From positions 4,030,001 through 4,094,000 of the forward strand of contig NZ_AP022600.1 of the NCBI RefSeq assembly GCF_010725885.1: a DNA stretch of 64,000 bases, in the 5' to 3' direction. How positions within the stretch are numbered: the first letter of the stretch is position 1; every line of letters begins with the position of its first letter. Position numbers and translations under genes: made by a program. The DNA is from Mycolicibacterium tokaiense (lineage in GTDB: Bacteria > Actinomycetota > Actinomycetes > Mycobacteriales > Mycobacteriaceae). This document shows positions 1 through 9,029 of the stretch, piece after piece. The notes below the pieces were generated by a model, which was given only the letters and a program-made list of their open reading frames with translations, was not told where the DNA came from and did no database searches.

Positions 1-438
1 CCGGTCCTGCGAGTACGTGGGGGACTTGACGATGTCGAGCAGCCCGCCGTCACCGGAGCCGTCCACCGGGATGGTCAGAAACACCTTCGGCTCGGCGCTG
101 ATCGACACTTCCTTGACCGCACCCGTGGTGCGCTCGGCCACCAGGGCGGTCTTGCCGTCCCCGCCCATGATCAGGCCGCTGGTGCTCTCCAGACAGCCCT
201 GCATGACGCCGGGGGCCGGGCACTCCTTGGGGAAGGGCTTGGCCGGCAACGGAGGCGGCGGAGGAGGCGTCGTCGGAGGCGGCGGTGCCATCTGCGGCTC
301 GGTGGTGAACGGCTGGGACTGGGCGTCGTCGAATCGGGCGCAGCCGGTGGCCAGAACCAGTGTGGCCGCCAGCCCCACACACGAGGCCGTCAGCACCCGC
401 CGTTTCCGTGACGAGGTGCTCGCCCGCCGGTTCACCAT
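1..438 (-). CDS. lppZ: LppZ-like lipoprotein, PQQ-type sugar dehydrogenase family (3' part cut by window)
   Basis: Only the N-terminal 146 residues are present; the gene runs off the left edge. The protein starts with a basic stretch, a hydrophobic segment and a lipobox (LATGC, lipidated Cys33), so it should be a cell-surface lipoprotein. A Pro/Thr-rich linker follows, then the start of a domain reading GLIMGGDGKTALVAERTTG, which fits the beta-propeller sugar dehydrogenase-like fold of M. tuberculosis LppZ. The neighbour doxX matches the Rv3005c/Rv3006 arrangement. The ATG at 438 lies 7 nt after a TAACCT -10 element, so the mRNA is probably leaderless; the next codon is GTG and is an alternative start. 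Substrate unknown. Confidence 0.85.
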   Translation of the reverse strand, partial: MVNRRASTSSRKRRVLTASCVGLAATLVLATGCARFDDAQSQPFTTEPQMAPPPPTTPPPPPPLPAKPFPKECPAPGVMQGCLESTSGLIMGGDGKTALVAERTTGAVKEVSISAEPKVFLTIPVDGSGDGGLLDIVKSPTYSQDR

Positions 439-445
439 GCCAGCC

Positions 446-451
446 AGGTTA
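446..451 (-). promoter_or_regulatory. -10 element of lppZ
   Basis: TAACCT on the minus strand fits the mycobacterial TANNNT -10 pattern and ends 7 nt before the lppZ ATG, which predicts a leaderless transcript. Confidence 0.5.
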
Positions 452-543
452 CGGATTGTTCGCACCTGTTCGCCACGCCCGGGCGGCCCGCCCAGGACCC
501 AGCCAGGGAAACGTCATCAATTCGGCATGTAAAAGCGCCGCTC

Positions 544-565
544 AAATCCCGGGATCCTGGGATTT
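544..565. promoter_or_regulatory. 22-bp near-perfect palindrome between lppZ and doxX
   Basis: The outer arms AAATCCC and GGGATTT are perfect complements and the core GGATCC is itself palindromic. Only one symmetric pair (positions 8 and 15) breaks the dyad. It sits six bases upstream of the doxX -10 element, where a dimeric repressor would act. The cognate regulator is not identifiable here. Confidence 0.5.
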
Positions 566-571
566 TGGTCT

Positions 572-577
572 TACCCT
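572..577 (+). promoter_or_regulatory. -10 element of doxX
   Basis: TACCCT, a TANNNT hexamer ending 7 nt before the GTG at 585; predicts a leaderless mRNA. Confidence 0.5.
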
Positions 578-584
578 GGCAGCC

Positions 585-1484
585 GTGACGAGTGCAGCGA
601 ACGACCCACTCTGGCAGCGGCCCGACACCGCGACCGGTTCTGCCGGAAGCACGGGTACTTCCAAGCCGGGTTCGGCCAGCCTGGTCGACCCCGAGGACGA
701 CCTGCCATCGGCGACCTACGGTGGCGATTTCGAAACCACCACCATTCCCCATTACGGCGAGTATCCCTCGTCGCACGGCGGGCAGTCCGTGCCGCAGGCT
801 TCCCCGTACGGGTCCGTGGGGTACAGCAGTCAGCCGCCCAGTGCCGGACTCGGGGTGCTCAGCGATCCGGAACCGCTGCCCTACGTGCAGCCGCAGGCGG
901 CCCGCGGCCCGATGATCGGGCCCACCGAGATCGAGCCCGAGGACTACGACCGGGCCCGCAGAGAGAACCGCCGCGGCACCCAGGACCTGGGTCTGATGGT
1001 CCTGCGCGTCGGGTTCGGCGCCCTGATGATCGTGCACGGCCTGCAGAAGCTCTTCGGCTGGTGGGGCGGCAGCGGGCTGGGTGGCTTCCAGCAGTCCATC
1101 GAGGGCCTGGGATACCAGCACGCGGACATCCTCACCTATGTGGCGGCGGGTGGGCAGGTTGCCGCCGGTGTGCTGCTGGTGCTGGGGCTGTGCACGCCGG
1201 TGGCCGCCGCCGGCGCCCTGGCGTTCCTGGTCAACGGCCTACTGGCTGCCATGTCCGAGCAGGGTGGGCTGGCGTTCTTCCTGCCCGGCGGTCAGGAATT
1301 CCAGATCACGCTGATCGTCATCGCGGTGACGCTCATCCTGGCCGGCCCGGGGCGCTACGGATTCGACGCGGGCCGCGGTTGGGCGCGCCGGCCGTTCATC
1401 GGATCAGTGGTGGCACTGTTGCTCGGCGTTGGGGCCGGAGTCGCGGTGTGGGTGCTGCTCAACGGCGCCAACCCGTTGGGCTGA
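585..1484 (+). CDS. doxX: DoxX family membrane protein
   Basis: 299-residue protein. The first ~125 residues are polar and Pro/Ser-rich, presumably cytoplasmic. The DoxX domain starts at about residue 130 (LGLMVLRVGFGALMIVHGLQ) and holds four hydrophobic helices to the C-terminus. In M. tuberculosis the counterpart Rv3005c belongs to a membrane oxidoreductase complex with SodA and the thiosulfate sulfurtransferase SseA that deals with oxidative and thiol stress; the same role is inferred. The reading frame stays open upstream to 360, but GTG 585 is preferred because a -10 hexamer lies 7 nt before it and upstream codons would overlap lppZ. No Shine-Dalgarno is visible, which fits leaderless translation. 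Confidence 0.85.
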   Translation: MTSAANDPLWQRPDTATGSAGSTGTSKPGSASLVDPEDDLPSATYGGDFETTTIPHYGEYPSSHGGQSVPQASPYGSVGYSSQPPSAGLGVLSDPEPLPYVQPQAARGPMIGPTEIEPEDYDRARRENRRGTQDLGLMVLRVGFGALMIVHGLQKLFGWWGGSGLGGFQQSIEGLGYQHADILTYVAAGGQVAAGVLLVLGLCTPVAAAGALAFLVNGLLAAMSEQGGLAFFLPGGQEFQITLIVIAVTLILAGPGRYGFDAGRGWARRPFIGSVVALLLGVGAGVAVWVLLNGANPLG

Positions 1485-1485
1485 T

Positions 1486-1878
1486 CTACTTGTAGGGGTT
1501 GGGCACCCGGCCCCCGCTGGCCTCGGTCAGCAGTGGCAGCGTCGCGAACGTCACCGCGGGCAGCCGCAGCGTGCTGCCGTCGGTGAGCTGGGCGCGGGCC
1601 CACGCGCTCTTGACGAACCGCAGCCCCTCGATCTCCTCCCATGCCACCGTCCTGCTGCCCAGCAGGGAGCGGGCGGTGACGCCGGTGCGGTCGGCCACGG
1701 TGCGCCAGCGCACGACACACGCCGACAGCACCAGCGGCAGCAGCAGCACCGGAGCAGTCCACGGCCAGCTCAGCACCGGGATCAGCAAGCCCAGGGTGAA
1801 GAATCCGACTGCAAAGTGCGCCATCTGCGACATCCGGATCACGGTCGGTTTGTCGGTTCGCGCAGATGGAGAAGTCAC
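1486..1878 (-). CDS. cfp6: Cfp6-like PH-domain membrane protein
   Basis: About 130 residues. Two adjacent hydrophobic segments (MAHFAVGFFTLGLLIPVL and the following APVLLLPLVLSACVV) are followed by a bacterial PH domain with GVTARSLLGSRTVAWEEIEG and a conserved C-terminus ending GGRVPNPYK. It matches the M. tuberculosis low-molecular-weight antigen Cfp6 (Rv3004), which also lies between doxX and ilvB. GTG 1878 is chosen because GGGAGG lies 9 nt upstream of it; the ATG at 1887 directly abuts that motif and is a poorer start. It converges on doxX with a 1-nt gap. Molecular function unknown. Confidence 0.75.
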   Translation of the reverse strand: MTSPSARTDKPTVIRMSQMAHFAVGFFTLGLLIPVLSWPWTAPVLLLPLVLSACVVRWRTVADRTGVTARSLLGSRTVAWEEIEGLRFVKSAWARAQLTDGSTLRLPAVTFATLPLLTEASGGRVPNPYK

Positions 1879-1939
1879 GTCTACCATCCTCCCACTTCTG
1901 GGTCGCGGTCCAAATTTGACTCATCAGCTGTGCGGAAGC

Positions 1940-1945
1940 TAACGT
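1940..1945 (+). promoter_or_regulatory. -10 element of the ilv leader
   Basis: TAACGT fits TANNNT and ends 8 nt before the leader-peptide ATG at 1954, so the leader mRNA may start at or next to the start codon. Confidence 0.5.
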
Positions 1946-1953
1946 CACGTGTT

Positions 1954-2004
1954 ATGCGTCTTCTCGGCATGCTCGTAGTAATTGGTCAGCGCGTTGGTGC
2001 GTGA
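1954..2004 (+). CDS. ilvL: ilv operon leader peptide (MRLLGMLVVIGQRVGA)
   Basis: A 16-codon ORF lies between the promoter and the ilvB terminator hairpin. Seven of its 16 residues are branched-chain amino acids, including the consecutive run Leu7-Val8-Val9-Ile10. This is the composition expected of a control peptide whose translation stalls when charged Leu, Val or Ile tRNA is scarce. The last codons (GQRVGA) overlap the first arm of a pause-type hairpin. Attenuation of ilvB operons by such peptides is established in related actinobacteria; its operation here is inferred. Confidence 0.8.
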   Translation: MRLLGMLVVIGQRVGA

Positions 2005-2035
2005 CCGCTTTTAGCTACTCGCACCGCCAACGCGC
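1989..2035 (+). promoter_or_regulatory. ilv attenuator: 1:2 hairpin
   Basis: The arm GCGCGTTGGTGCG (1989-2001) pairs with CGCACC-GCC-AACGCGC (2020-2035), leaving a three-base GCC bulge. The first arm overlaps the end of the leader peptide, so a ribosome stalled on the Leu/Val/Ile codons would cover it and free the second arm, which directly abuts the terminator stem. I could not define a convincing 2:3 antiterminator pairing by eye. Confidence 0.6.
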
Positions 2036-2071
2036 AACCCTCGGACAGCACCTCGCTGACGGGGGTTTTTT
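2036..2071 (+). terminator. ilv attenuator: intrinsic terminator before ilvB
   Basis: AACCCTCG (2036-2043) pairs with CGGGGGTT (2060-2067) with one U-G wobble, and an inner stem CAGC/GCTG (2046-2049/2055-2058) closes the loop. Six T residues follow at 2066-2071. It ends about 60 nt before the ilvB start, as expected for an attenuator rather than an upstream gene's terminator. Confidence 0.8.
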
Positions 2072-2130
2072 GTTGCCTGCCGACCGGATTCGCACGTAAG
2101 TAACCCGACAAGATGACTACAGAGGACACC

Positions 2131-3998
2131 GTGAGCGCACCCACGAAGCGACCACCGGACCCCGCCGCGCCCAAGCCGGCGAACGGAACCCCGGTGCATG
2201 CTGGTAAGCCCGCAGTCAACAACGCCCCGAAAAGGGTTGCGCCGCATCAGCTCACCGGTGCCCAGTCGGTAGTCCGCTCACTCGAGGAACTCGACGTCGA
2301 CGTCATCTTCGGGATTCCCGGCGGCGCTGTGCTGCCGGTGTACGACCCGCTGTTCGACTCGCAGAAGCTGCGCCATGTGCTGGTCCGCCACGAGCAGGGC
2401 GCCGGCCACGCGGCCAGCGGTTACGCCCACGCCACCGGCAAGGTCGGCGTCATGATGGCCACCTCCGGCCCCGGCGCCACCAACCTGGTGACCCCGCTGG
2501 CCGACGCCCAGATGGACTCGATCCCCGTCGTCGCCATCACCGGTCAGGTGGGCCGTGGATTGATCGGCACCGACGCGTTCCAGGAAGCCGACATCTCCGG
2601 CATCACCATGCCGATCACCAAGCACAACTTCCTGGTCCGCGACGGCAACGACATCCCCCGGGTGATGGCCGAGGCCTTCCACATCGCCCGGTCGGGGCGC
2701 CCGGGCGCGGTGCTGGTGGACATCCCCAAGGACATCCTGCAGGGCGAATGCACCTTCAGCTGGCCGCCGGAGATGGACCTGCCCGGCTACAAGCCGAACA
2801 CCAAGCCGCACAGCCGCCAGATCCGTGAGGCGGCCAAGCTGATCGCCGCCGCCCGCAAGCCCGTGCTGTACGTCGGCGGCGGCGTCATCCGCGGCGAGGC
2901 ACACGAGCAGCTGCTGGATCTGGCCGAGCTGACCGGCATCCCGGTGGTCACCACGCTGATGGCGCGCGGGGCGTTCCCGGACAGCCATCCGCAGAACCTG
3001 GGCATGCCGGGTATGCACGGCACGGTGGCCGCGGTGGCTGCCCTGCAGAAGAGCGATCTGCTGATCGCTCTGGGCACCCGCTTCGACGACCGCGTGACCG
3101 GCAAGTTGGACTCGTTTGCGCCGGAGGCGAAGGTCATTCACGCCGACATCGACCCCGCCGAGATCGGCAAGAACCGGCACGCCGACGTCCCTATCGTCGG
3201 CGACGTCCGCAACGTGATCACCGATCTGATCGAGGCATTGCGCTCGGAGGGGATCGGGTCGGCATCGCTGAACATGGCGAACTGGTGGGAGTACCTGTCC
3301 ACGGTTCGCTCGACCTACCCGTTGAGTTACGCCCCCCAGAGCGACGGCAGCCTGAGCCCCGAGTACGTCATCTCCAAGCTGGGTGAGATCGCCGGACCCG
3401 ACGCGGTGTACGTGGCCGGGGTGGGGCAGCATCAGATGTGGGCGGCGCAGTTCGTCAAGTACGAGAATCCCCGAACCTGGCTGAACTCCGGCGGTCTGGG
3501 CACCATGGGCTTCGCCGTCCCGGCGGCCATGGGCGCCAAGTTCGCCCGGCCTGAGGCCGAGGTGTGGGCCATCGACGGCGACGGCTGCTTCCAGATGACC
3601 AATCAGGAGCTGGCCACCTGCGCCATCGAGGGTGCCCCGATCAAGGTGGCACTGATCAACAACGGCAACCTGGGGATGGTTCGACAGTGGCAGACGTTGT
3701 TCTATCAAGAGCGCTACAGCCAGACCGATCTGTCCACCCACACCCGCCGCATCCCCGATTTCGTCAAGCTCTCCGAGGCGCTGGGGTGTGTCGGATTGCG
3801 TTGCGAGCGTGAGGAAGACGTCGAGGAGGTGATCAACCAGGCCCGGGCCATCAACGACCGACCGGTGGTGATCGAGTTCGTCGTCGGCAAGGACGCGCAG
3901 GTGTGGCCCATGGTGGCAGCCGGCGTGAGCAATGACGAGATCCAAGCCGCGCGCGGCATCCGCCCGCTGTTCGGTGACGTGGAAGAAGGGCACGCCTG

Positions 3999-3999
<1 letters not shown>
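2131..3999 (+). CDS. ilvB: Acetolactate synthase large subunit
   Basis: 622 residues; a thiamine-diphosphate/FAD enzyme that condenses two pyruvates to acetolactate (Val/Leu) or pyruvate with 2-oxobutyrate (Ile). The catalytic glutamate lies in [14 protein letters not shown], and the ThDP-Mg motif runs from [11 protein letters not shown] to the INN ending. The protein is nearly collinear with M. tuberculosis IlvB1. GTG 2131 (VSAPTK...) is preferred over ATG 2113 because AGAGGA precedes it by 4 nt and the start matches IlvB1 (MSAPTK). ilvN overlaps the stop codon by one base, implying translational coupling. Expression is probably controlled by the leader peptide and attenuator upstream. Confidence 0.97.
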
Positions 4000-5545
<1,546 letters not shown>

Positions 5546-5560
5546 GCACCACGCGATTTC

Positions 5561-5608
5561 GGCGCGCTGGTAACCGCACAGCGGTTACCAGCGCGCCGAC
5601 TTCGTTTT
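5561..5608. terminator. Terminator between convergent ilvC and the PGRS-like gene
   Basis: A perfect 17-bp stem (GGCGCGCTGGTAACCGC at 5561-5577 and its complement at 5581-5597) has a 3-nt loop and is followed by GACTTC and five T (5604-5608). It ends ilvBNC; it may work in both directions, because the opposing gene stops at 5609. Confidence 0.85.
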
Positions 5609-6871
5609 TCAGCCGGCGCCGCCTGCGCCGCCCGCGCCTCCGGCGGCGCCGTCGTCGGGAGACTGCCCGGGGCTGCCCGCCGTGCCCGGTGCTCCGCCGC
5701 CGCTGACCCCGCCGCTTCCTCCGGTGCCGCCCCCGACATCGGCGTTCCCCTTCCCGCCGGTTCCGCCATTACCGCCATTGCCGTTTCCGGCACCTCCCTG
5801 GCCGCCTCTGCCGCCGGTGCCCCCGACGCCCGGTCGGTCGACATCGATCTCGCCCACCCCAGTGTCGCCACCGCTGCCTCCGGCACCGCCGGTGCCGCCG
5901 AGTCCCGCGGTGGCACCTGTTCCGCCGGTGCCACCGGTACCACCAGTACCACCTCTGCTGATCACGGCCGGGTCCTGCGGGGTTCCGGCGCCCGCGCCGC
6001 CGGTGCCGCCGCGACCGCCGGTACCTCCGTCGCCGCTGGTTCCGCCGCCGGCTCCACCGGCGCCACCTCGGCCGCCGCCGCCGCCGATGGGTGAGTTCAG
6101 TGCGAAGTCGATTCCGGGACTTCCCGTGCCACCCTCGCCGCCGCTACCGCCGTCGCCGTCTGCCCCGTCTGCCCCTGCGGGGCCGAATGTTCCTTGCAGT
6201 CCGCTGCCGCCGCCGGCTCCACCGAACCCTCCTGCGCCACCACCGCCGCCGGTTCCCCCGGTGCCACCGTTGACGTTCTCCCCGACGAGGGCGCCGCTGC
6301 CACCGTTGGTGCCGCCCGTCCCGCCGGTGCCCCCCGTGCCGCCGGACTGCCCGGCGCCACCAACGCCGCCGGTGCCGCCGGCGCCCAGGTAAAGCGCACC
6401 ATTACCGCCGGCTCCGCCATTGCCTCCGATTCCGCCGCCACCACCTGTGCCGCCCGCGCCACCGATGCCGCCGCGGTCGTTGAGCGCGGCGGCCGTTCCG
6501 CCGGTCCCGCCGGCGCCGCCGTTCCCGGCTGTGCCGCCGGCTCCGCCTGCGCCCCCGTCGCCGCCGTTGCCGATGAACAGGCCGCCGTTACCGCCGCGAC
6601 CGCCCGCACCGCCGGTGCCACCGGCGGTGCCCGCCGAGCCCGCGCCGCCTTCCACTGCGGGCAGGCCATCGATCCCGACAGCGCCGTCGACCCCGGCGAG
6701 TCCCGCCCCGCCGGCCCCGCCATTGCCGCCGTTGCCGAACAGCAGTCCGCCGTTGCCCCCGTTGCCGCCCGCTTGGCCGAGTGCGCCGGCAGCGCCGTTG
6801 CCGCCGTTGCCGATCAGCCAGCCGCCGTTGCTGCCGTCGGCACCCGGGGTGGTGCCGTTGGCCCCGTTGCC
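5609..6871. repeat. PGRS-type GC-rich repeat tract
   Basis: About 1.26 kb of imperfect 9-nt units of the CCGCCGGTG/CCGCCATTG type (plus-strand view), encoding Gly-Gly-Thr/Asn/Ala on the minus strand. It generates long spurious proline-rich frames on the other strand. Confidence 0.85.
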
Positions 6872-7354
6872 GATGGCGCCCAGGGTGACGGCCAAGAGAA
6901 ACGCGTTGATGGGATCGGCGGCGACGATCCCGGATGCCGCGAACACGCCGGGTCCCGCGGACGTGGGCACAAATGCCAGTCCGGATGGCCCGTGGCCATC
7001 GTGGAGGTACGACAACGGTTGTGCCGCAGACAGTCTCGGGCTCGCCGCCGGATCTGCCTGGACCACGGCGCGCAGTGTCCACATGGTGGACGCCGGCGCG
7101 GCCGCTGGATCCACGGCGACGGCGAAGATCGGACGCACGGCGGACGCCTCGGGCGGCAGGCTGGCGATGACCAGCGCCGCCGTCGTCAGGGCCGCGGTGC
7201 GCTGCGGTGGGTTCGGGATGTCCGGCGCCACGGTGGTGGCGCCCAGGAACGGGGCCTGCGCGGTAATGGGTGCGGGCCGGGCCGCGGACACCCCCGTAGT
7301 GACCGCGAGTGCGGTGATCGCGGTGGCGGCGGTGAAGGTCTGTCGACTGGTCAT
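5609..7354 (-). CDS. Exported PGRS-like glycine-rich protein without a PE domain
   Basis: 581 residues. The N-terminus ([20 protein letters not shown]...) resembles a secretion signal, with a likely cleavage after GVSA near residue 24. Residues ~30-160 are an unrecognised Ala/Pro-rich region. From ~162 to the end is a PGRS domain of tandem GGxGG(A/N/T) triplets, including the linker-type motif [10 protein letters not shown] typical of PE_PGRS proteins. The PE domain itself (about 90 helical residues with a Pro-Glu pair near the start) is absent. ATG 7354 is chosen because upstream in-frame starts run into a Pro/Arg-rich stretch overlapping the IclR gene. Expected to be surface-exposed or secreted; function unknown. 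Confidence 0.75.
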   Translation of the reverse strand: MTSRQTFTAATAITALAVTTGVSAARPAPITAQAPFLGATTVAPDIPNPPQRTAALTTAALVIASLPPEASAVRPIFAVAVDPAAAPASTMWTLRAVVQADPAASPRLSAAQPLSYLHDGHGPSGLAFVPTSAGPGVFAASGIVAADPINAFLLAVTLGAIGNGANGTTPGADGSNGGWLIGNGGNGAAGALGQAGGNGGNGGLLFGNGGNGGAGGAGLAGVDGAVGIDGLPAVEGGAGSAGTAGGTGGAGGRGGNGGLFIGNGGDGGAGGAGGTAGNGGAGGTGGTAAALNDRGGIGGAGGTGGGGGIGGNGGAGGNGALYLGAGGTGGVGGAGQSGGTGGTGGTGGTNGGSGALVGENVNGGTGGTGGGGGAGGFGGAGGGSGLQGTFGPAGADGADGDGGSGGEGGTGSPGIDFALNSPIGGGGGRGGAGGAGGGTSGDGGTGGRGGTGGAGAGTPQDPAVISRGGTGGTGGTGGTGATAGLGGTGGAGGSGGDTGVGEIDVDRPGVGGTGGRGGQGGAGNGNGGNGGTGGKGNADVGGGTGGSGGVSGGGAPGTAGSPGQSPDDGAAGGAGGAGGAG

Positions 7355-7374
7355 GCCCGCACTCTGCGGCACCC

Positions 7375-7398
7375 CGGCGCCGATGCGCAGCGGCGCCG
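7375..7398 (-). terminator. Possible hairpin between the IclR and PGRS-like genes
   Basis: Two copies of CGGCGCCG (7375-7382 and 7391-7398) are separated by 8 nt and can form a stem 18 nt beyond the IclR stop and just upstream of the PGRS-like start. No T-tract follows on the minus strand, so termination is uncertain; it may be a 5' leader structure. Confidence 0.3.
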
Positions 7399-7415
7399 TA
7401 CCACTGAGTGATACG

Positions 7416-8252
7416 TCAGCCCGTGGGCCAGGTGTACCCGATCTCGGTGCGCCGGTTGAAGATCGGTGTGTTCCATACATCCAGCGCCGAGGGTTCGGCG
7501 TCGGCGATCTCTGCGGAGAGGTCATTGGCCAGGGAGAGCAGGGCGGACCGGGTGCCGCGCGCTTCGATGGCGTTGCTGCGTCCGCCCACCCCGAGCACCC
7601 CGATGAGGTTGCCGTCCGAATCCCGCAGGGAGGCCGCCATACACGACACCCCCAATGCGGTCTGCTCGGCTTCGTGGGCGAAACCGGTGTCCCTGGCCTG
7701 GTCCAGCAGCGAGCGCAACCGGCCGCGATCGGTGACCGAGTGGCGTGTGAACGGCGTCCACCCGCCCCGCAGGACGTCGGCGGCCATCTCGGGGTTCTCG
7801 GCGGCTTCGATGCGGCCCACGGCGAACAGCGCCATGGCCGGCCCCATCCGCGAGACCGACGGGAAGCAGGGCCAGGTCATCTCGACGGCCTGGTCACGGC
7901 CGAACGCCGCACCCGCCAGTGTGAGGACACCGTCGTTCATCCGGGCGAACCAGGCGGCCTGACCACGGGTCCGGGTGTGCAGATCCTGCAGATAGGGCTG
8001 CACCGTGATGGCCGTGCGCTGCCGATGTGCTGACAGCAGGCCCTGGCGCAGCAACCGGTCTCCGGGTAGATAACCCTCGGAAGTGCGGCGCAACATGCCG
8101 CGGTCGGTGAGGTCGCCGGCGATCCGGCGGACCGTCTGCTTCGGGATGCCGGTGCGGCGCGTCAGGATGGCCAGCGGCAGAGGTCCGGCAGCTTCGACCA
8201 CACAGTCGAGGATGGCCACCGTGCGGCCGACAACGGTGTGATCGTCGGTCAT
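7416..8252 (-). CDS. IclR family transcriptional regulator
   Basis: 278 residues. An N-terminal winged helix (residues ~8-65, with [20 protein letters not shown] as the recognition helix region) is followed by an IclR effector-binding domain (about 85-255, with [24 protein letters not shown]). A polypurine stretch lies just before the ATG. It sits between the methyltransferase and the PGRS-like gene on the same strand. Its target and ligand are unknown; neighbouring minus-strand genes are the natural candidates. Confidence 0.85.
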   Translation of the reverse strand: MTDDHTVVGRTVAILDCVVEAAGPLPLAILTRRTGIPKQTVRRIAGDLTDRGMLRRTSEGYLPGDRLLRQGLLSAHRQRTAITVQPYLQDLHTRTRGQAAWFARMNDGVLTLAGAAFGRDQAVEMTWPCFPSVSRMGPAMALFAVGRIEAAENPEMAADVLRGGWTPFTRHSVTDRGRLRSLLDQARDTGFAHEAEQTALGVSCMAASLRDSDGNLIGVLGVGGRSNAIEARGTRSALLSLANDLSAEIADAEPSALDVWNTPIFNRRTEIGYTWPTG

Positions 8253-8286
8253 GGCGGCCCCCTGTGCTCCGCTGACCAGGATAAAT

Positions 8287-8994
8287 CTAAGCGGGCGCCT
8301 GCGCGAGGAAAGTGTGCACGATGTTGCGCTGCCATCCGGGCACGGTCTCGCTGCGGACGTCGGTGAATCCTGCCGTCCGCAAGCGCTGTTGGAATGCCGA
8401 CGCCCCGTCGAAGCGGTTCACGCTGCGGCGCAGATACCGGTACAGCTGGGCGTCGCCGGTGCGGAACTTGCCGGTCGGGATGATGACCGCGGTGGCCACG
8501 AAATTCCACAATGCGGTGGACGCCCGGGAGTCGCGCACCGAGTATTCATGCACCGCAAGTGTCCCCCCGGGTTTCAGCAGCTCCCGGAACGCTCGCAACT
8601 GGGCATCGGCGTCGTTCACATTGCGGATCAGGTAAGCGGCGAAGATGCCGTCGAACGGGCCGTGCACCCCCGCCTCGGCGATGCGCTCGATGTAGCTGTG
8701 CACGAAGCTCACCGAGTCCGGCCAGTTCTTCTTGCGGGCCTGGGCGAGCATGCCGGCCGACCCGTCGACCGCGACGATCTCCGCCTCCGGGGCGACGGCC
8801 AACAGCGCCGCGGTGGACAGGCCGGTGCCGCACCCGGCGTCCAGCAGGCGTAGGCCGCGACCGCCGTTCGGCAGATTCATGCGCTGCGCGGACAGGCGTA
8901 GGTGCTCGTTGTAGCCCGGGTTGGCGCCCACCAGGGCGTCATAGGAATCCGCGCCCGGGTCGAACGCGGTGGGGACGTCGCCGGTTGCGGTCAC
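8287..8994 (-). CDS. Class I SAM-dependent methyltransferase, UbiE/MenG-like
   Basis: 235 residues. Motif I is LRLLDAGCGTGLSTAALLA (about residues 49-67), motif II is the acidic VDGSAGML, and FRELLKPGGTLAVHEYS is the post-motif region typical of the UbiE/COQ5 fold. The C-terminal part (DAQLYRYLRRSVNRF...GWQRNIVHTFLAQ) resembles isoprenoid-quinone or lipid methyltransferases. The start is GTG. It lies 35 nt downstream of a phytoene-desaturase-like FAD oxidoreductase on the same strand, suggesting a joint pathway on an isoprenoid or lipid. The substrate cannot be read from the sequence. Confidence 0.8.
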   Translation of the reverse strand: MTATGDVPTAFDPGADSYDALVGANPGYNEHLRLSAQRMNLPNGGRGLRLLDAGCGTGLSTAALLAVAPEAEIVAVDGSAGMLAQARKKNWPDSVSFVHSYIERIAEAGVHGPFDGIFAAYLIRNVNDADAQLRAFRELLKPGGTLAVHEYSVRDSRASTALWNFVATAVIIPTGKFRTGDAQLYRYLRRSVNRFDGASAFQQRLRTAGFTDVRSETVPGWQRNIVHTFLAQAPA

Positions 8995-9029
8995 AGCGCT
9001 TTTCTACCCATTCTCCGAGAACACAACCG

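Noticed and set aside
2113..2130. ATG 2113 as the ilvB start
   Set aside because: GTG 2131 has AGAGGA upstream and matches the M. tuberculosis IlvB1 N-terminus; the extra six residues are not expected.
5609..6871. CRISPR-like regular repeats
   Set aside because: Units are 9-nt coding triplets with no unique spacers; it is a glycine-rich protein tract.
5682..8033. Long proline-rich and Ala/Arg-rich frames on the plus strand
   Set aside because: They are exact shadows of the minus-strand PGRS repeat; composition follows the GC-rich triplets and no start or domain supports them.
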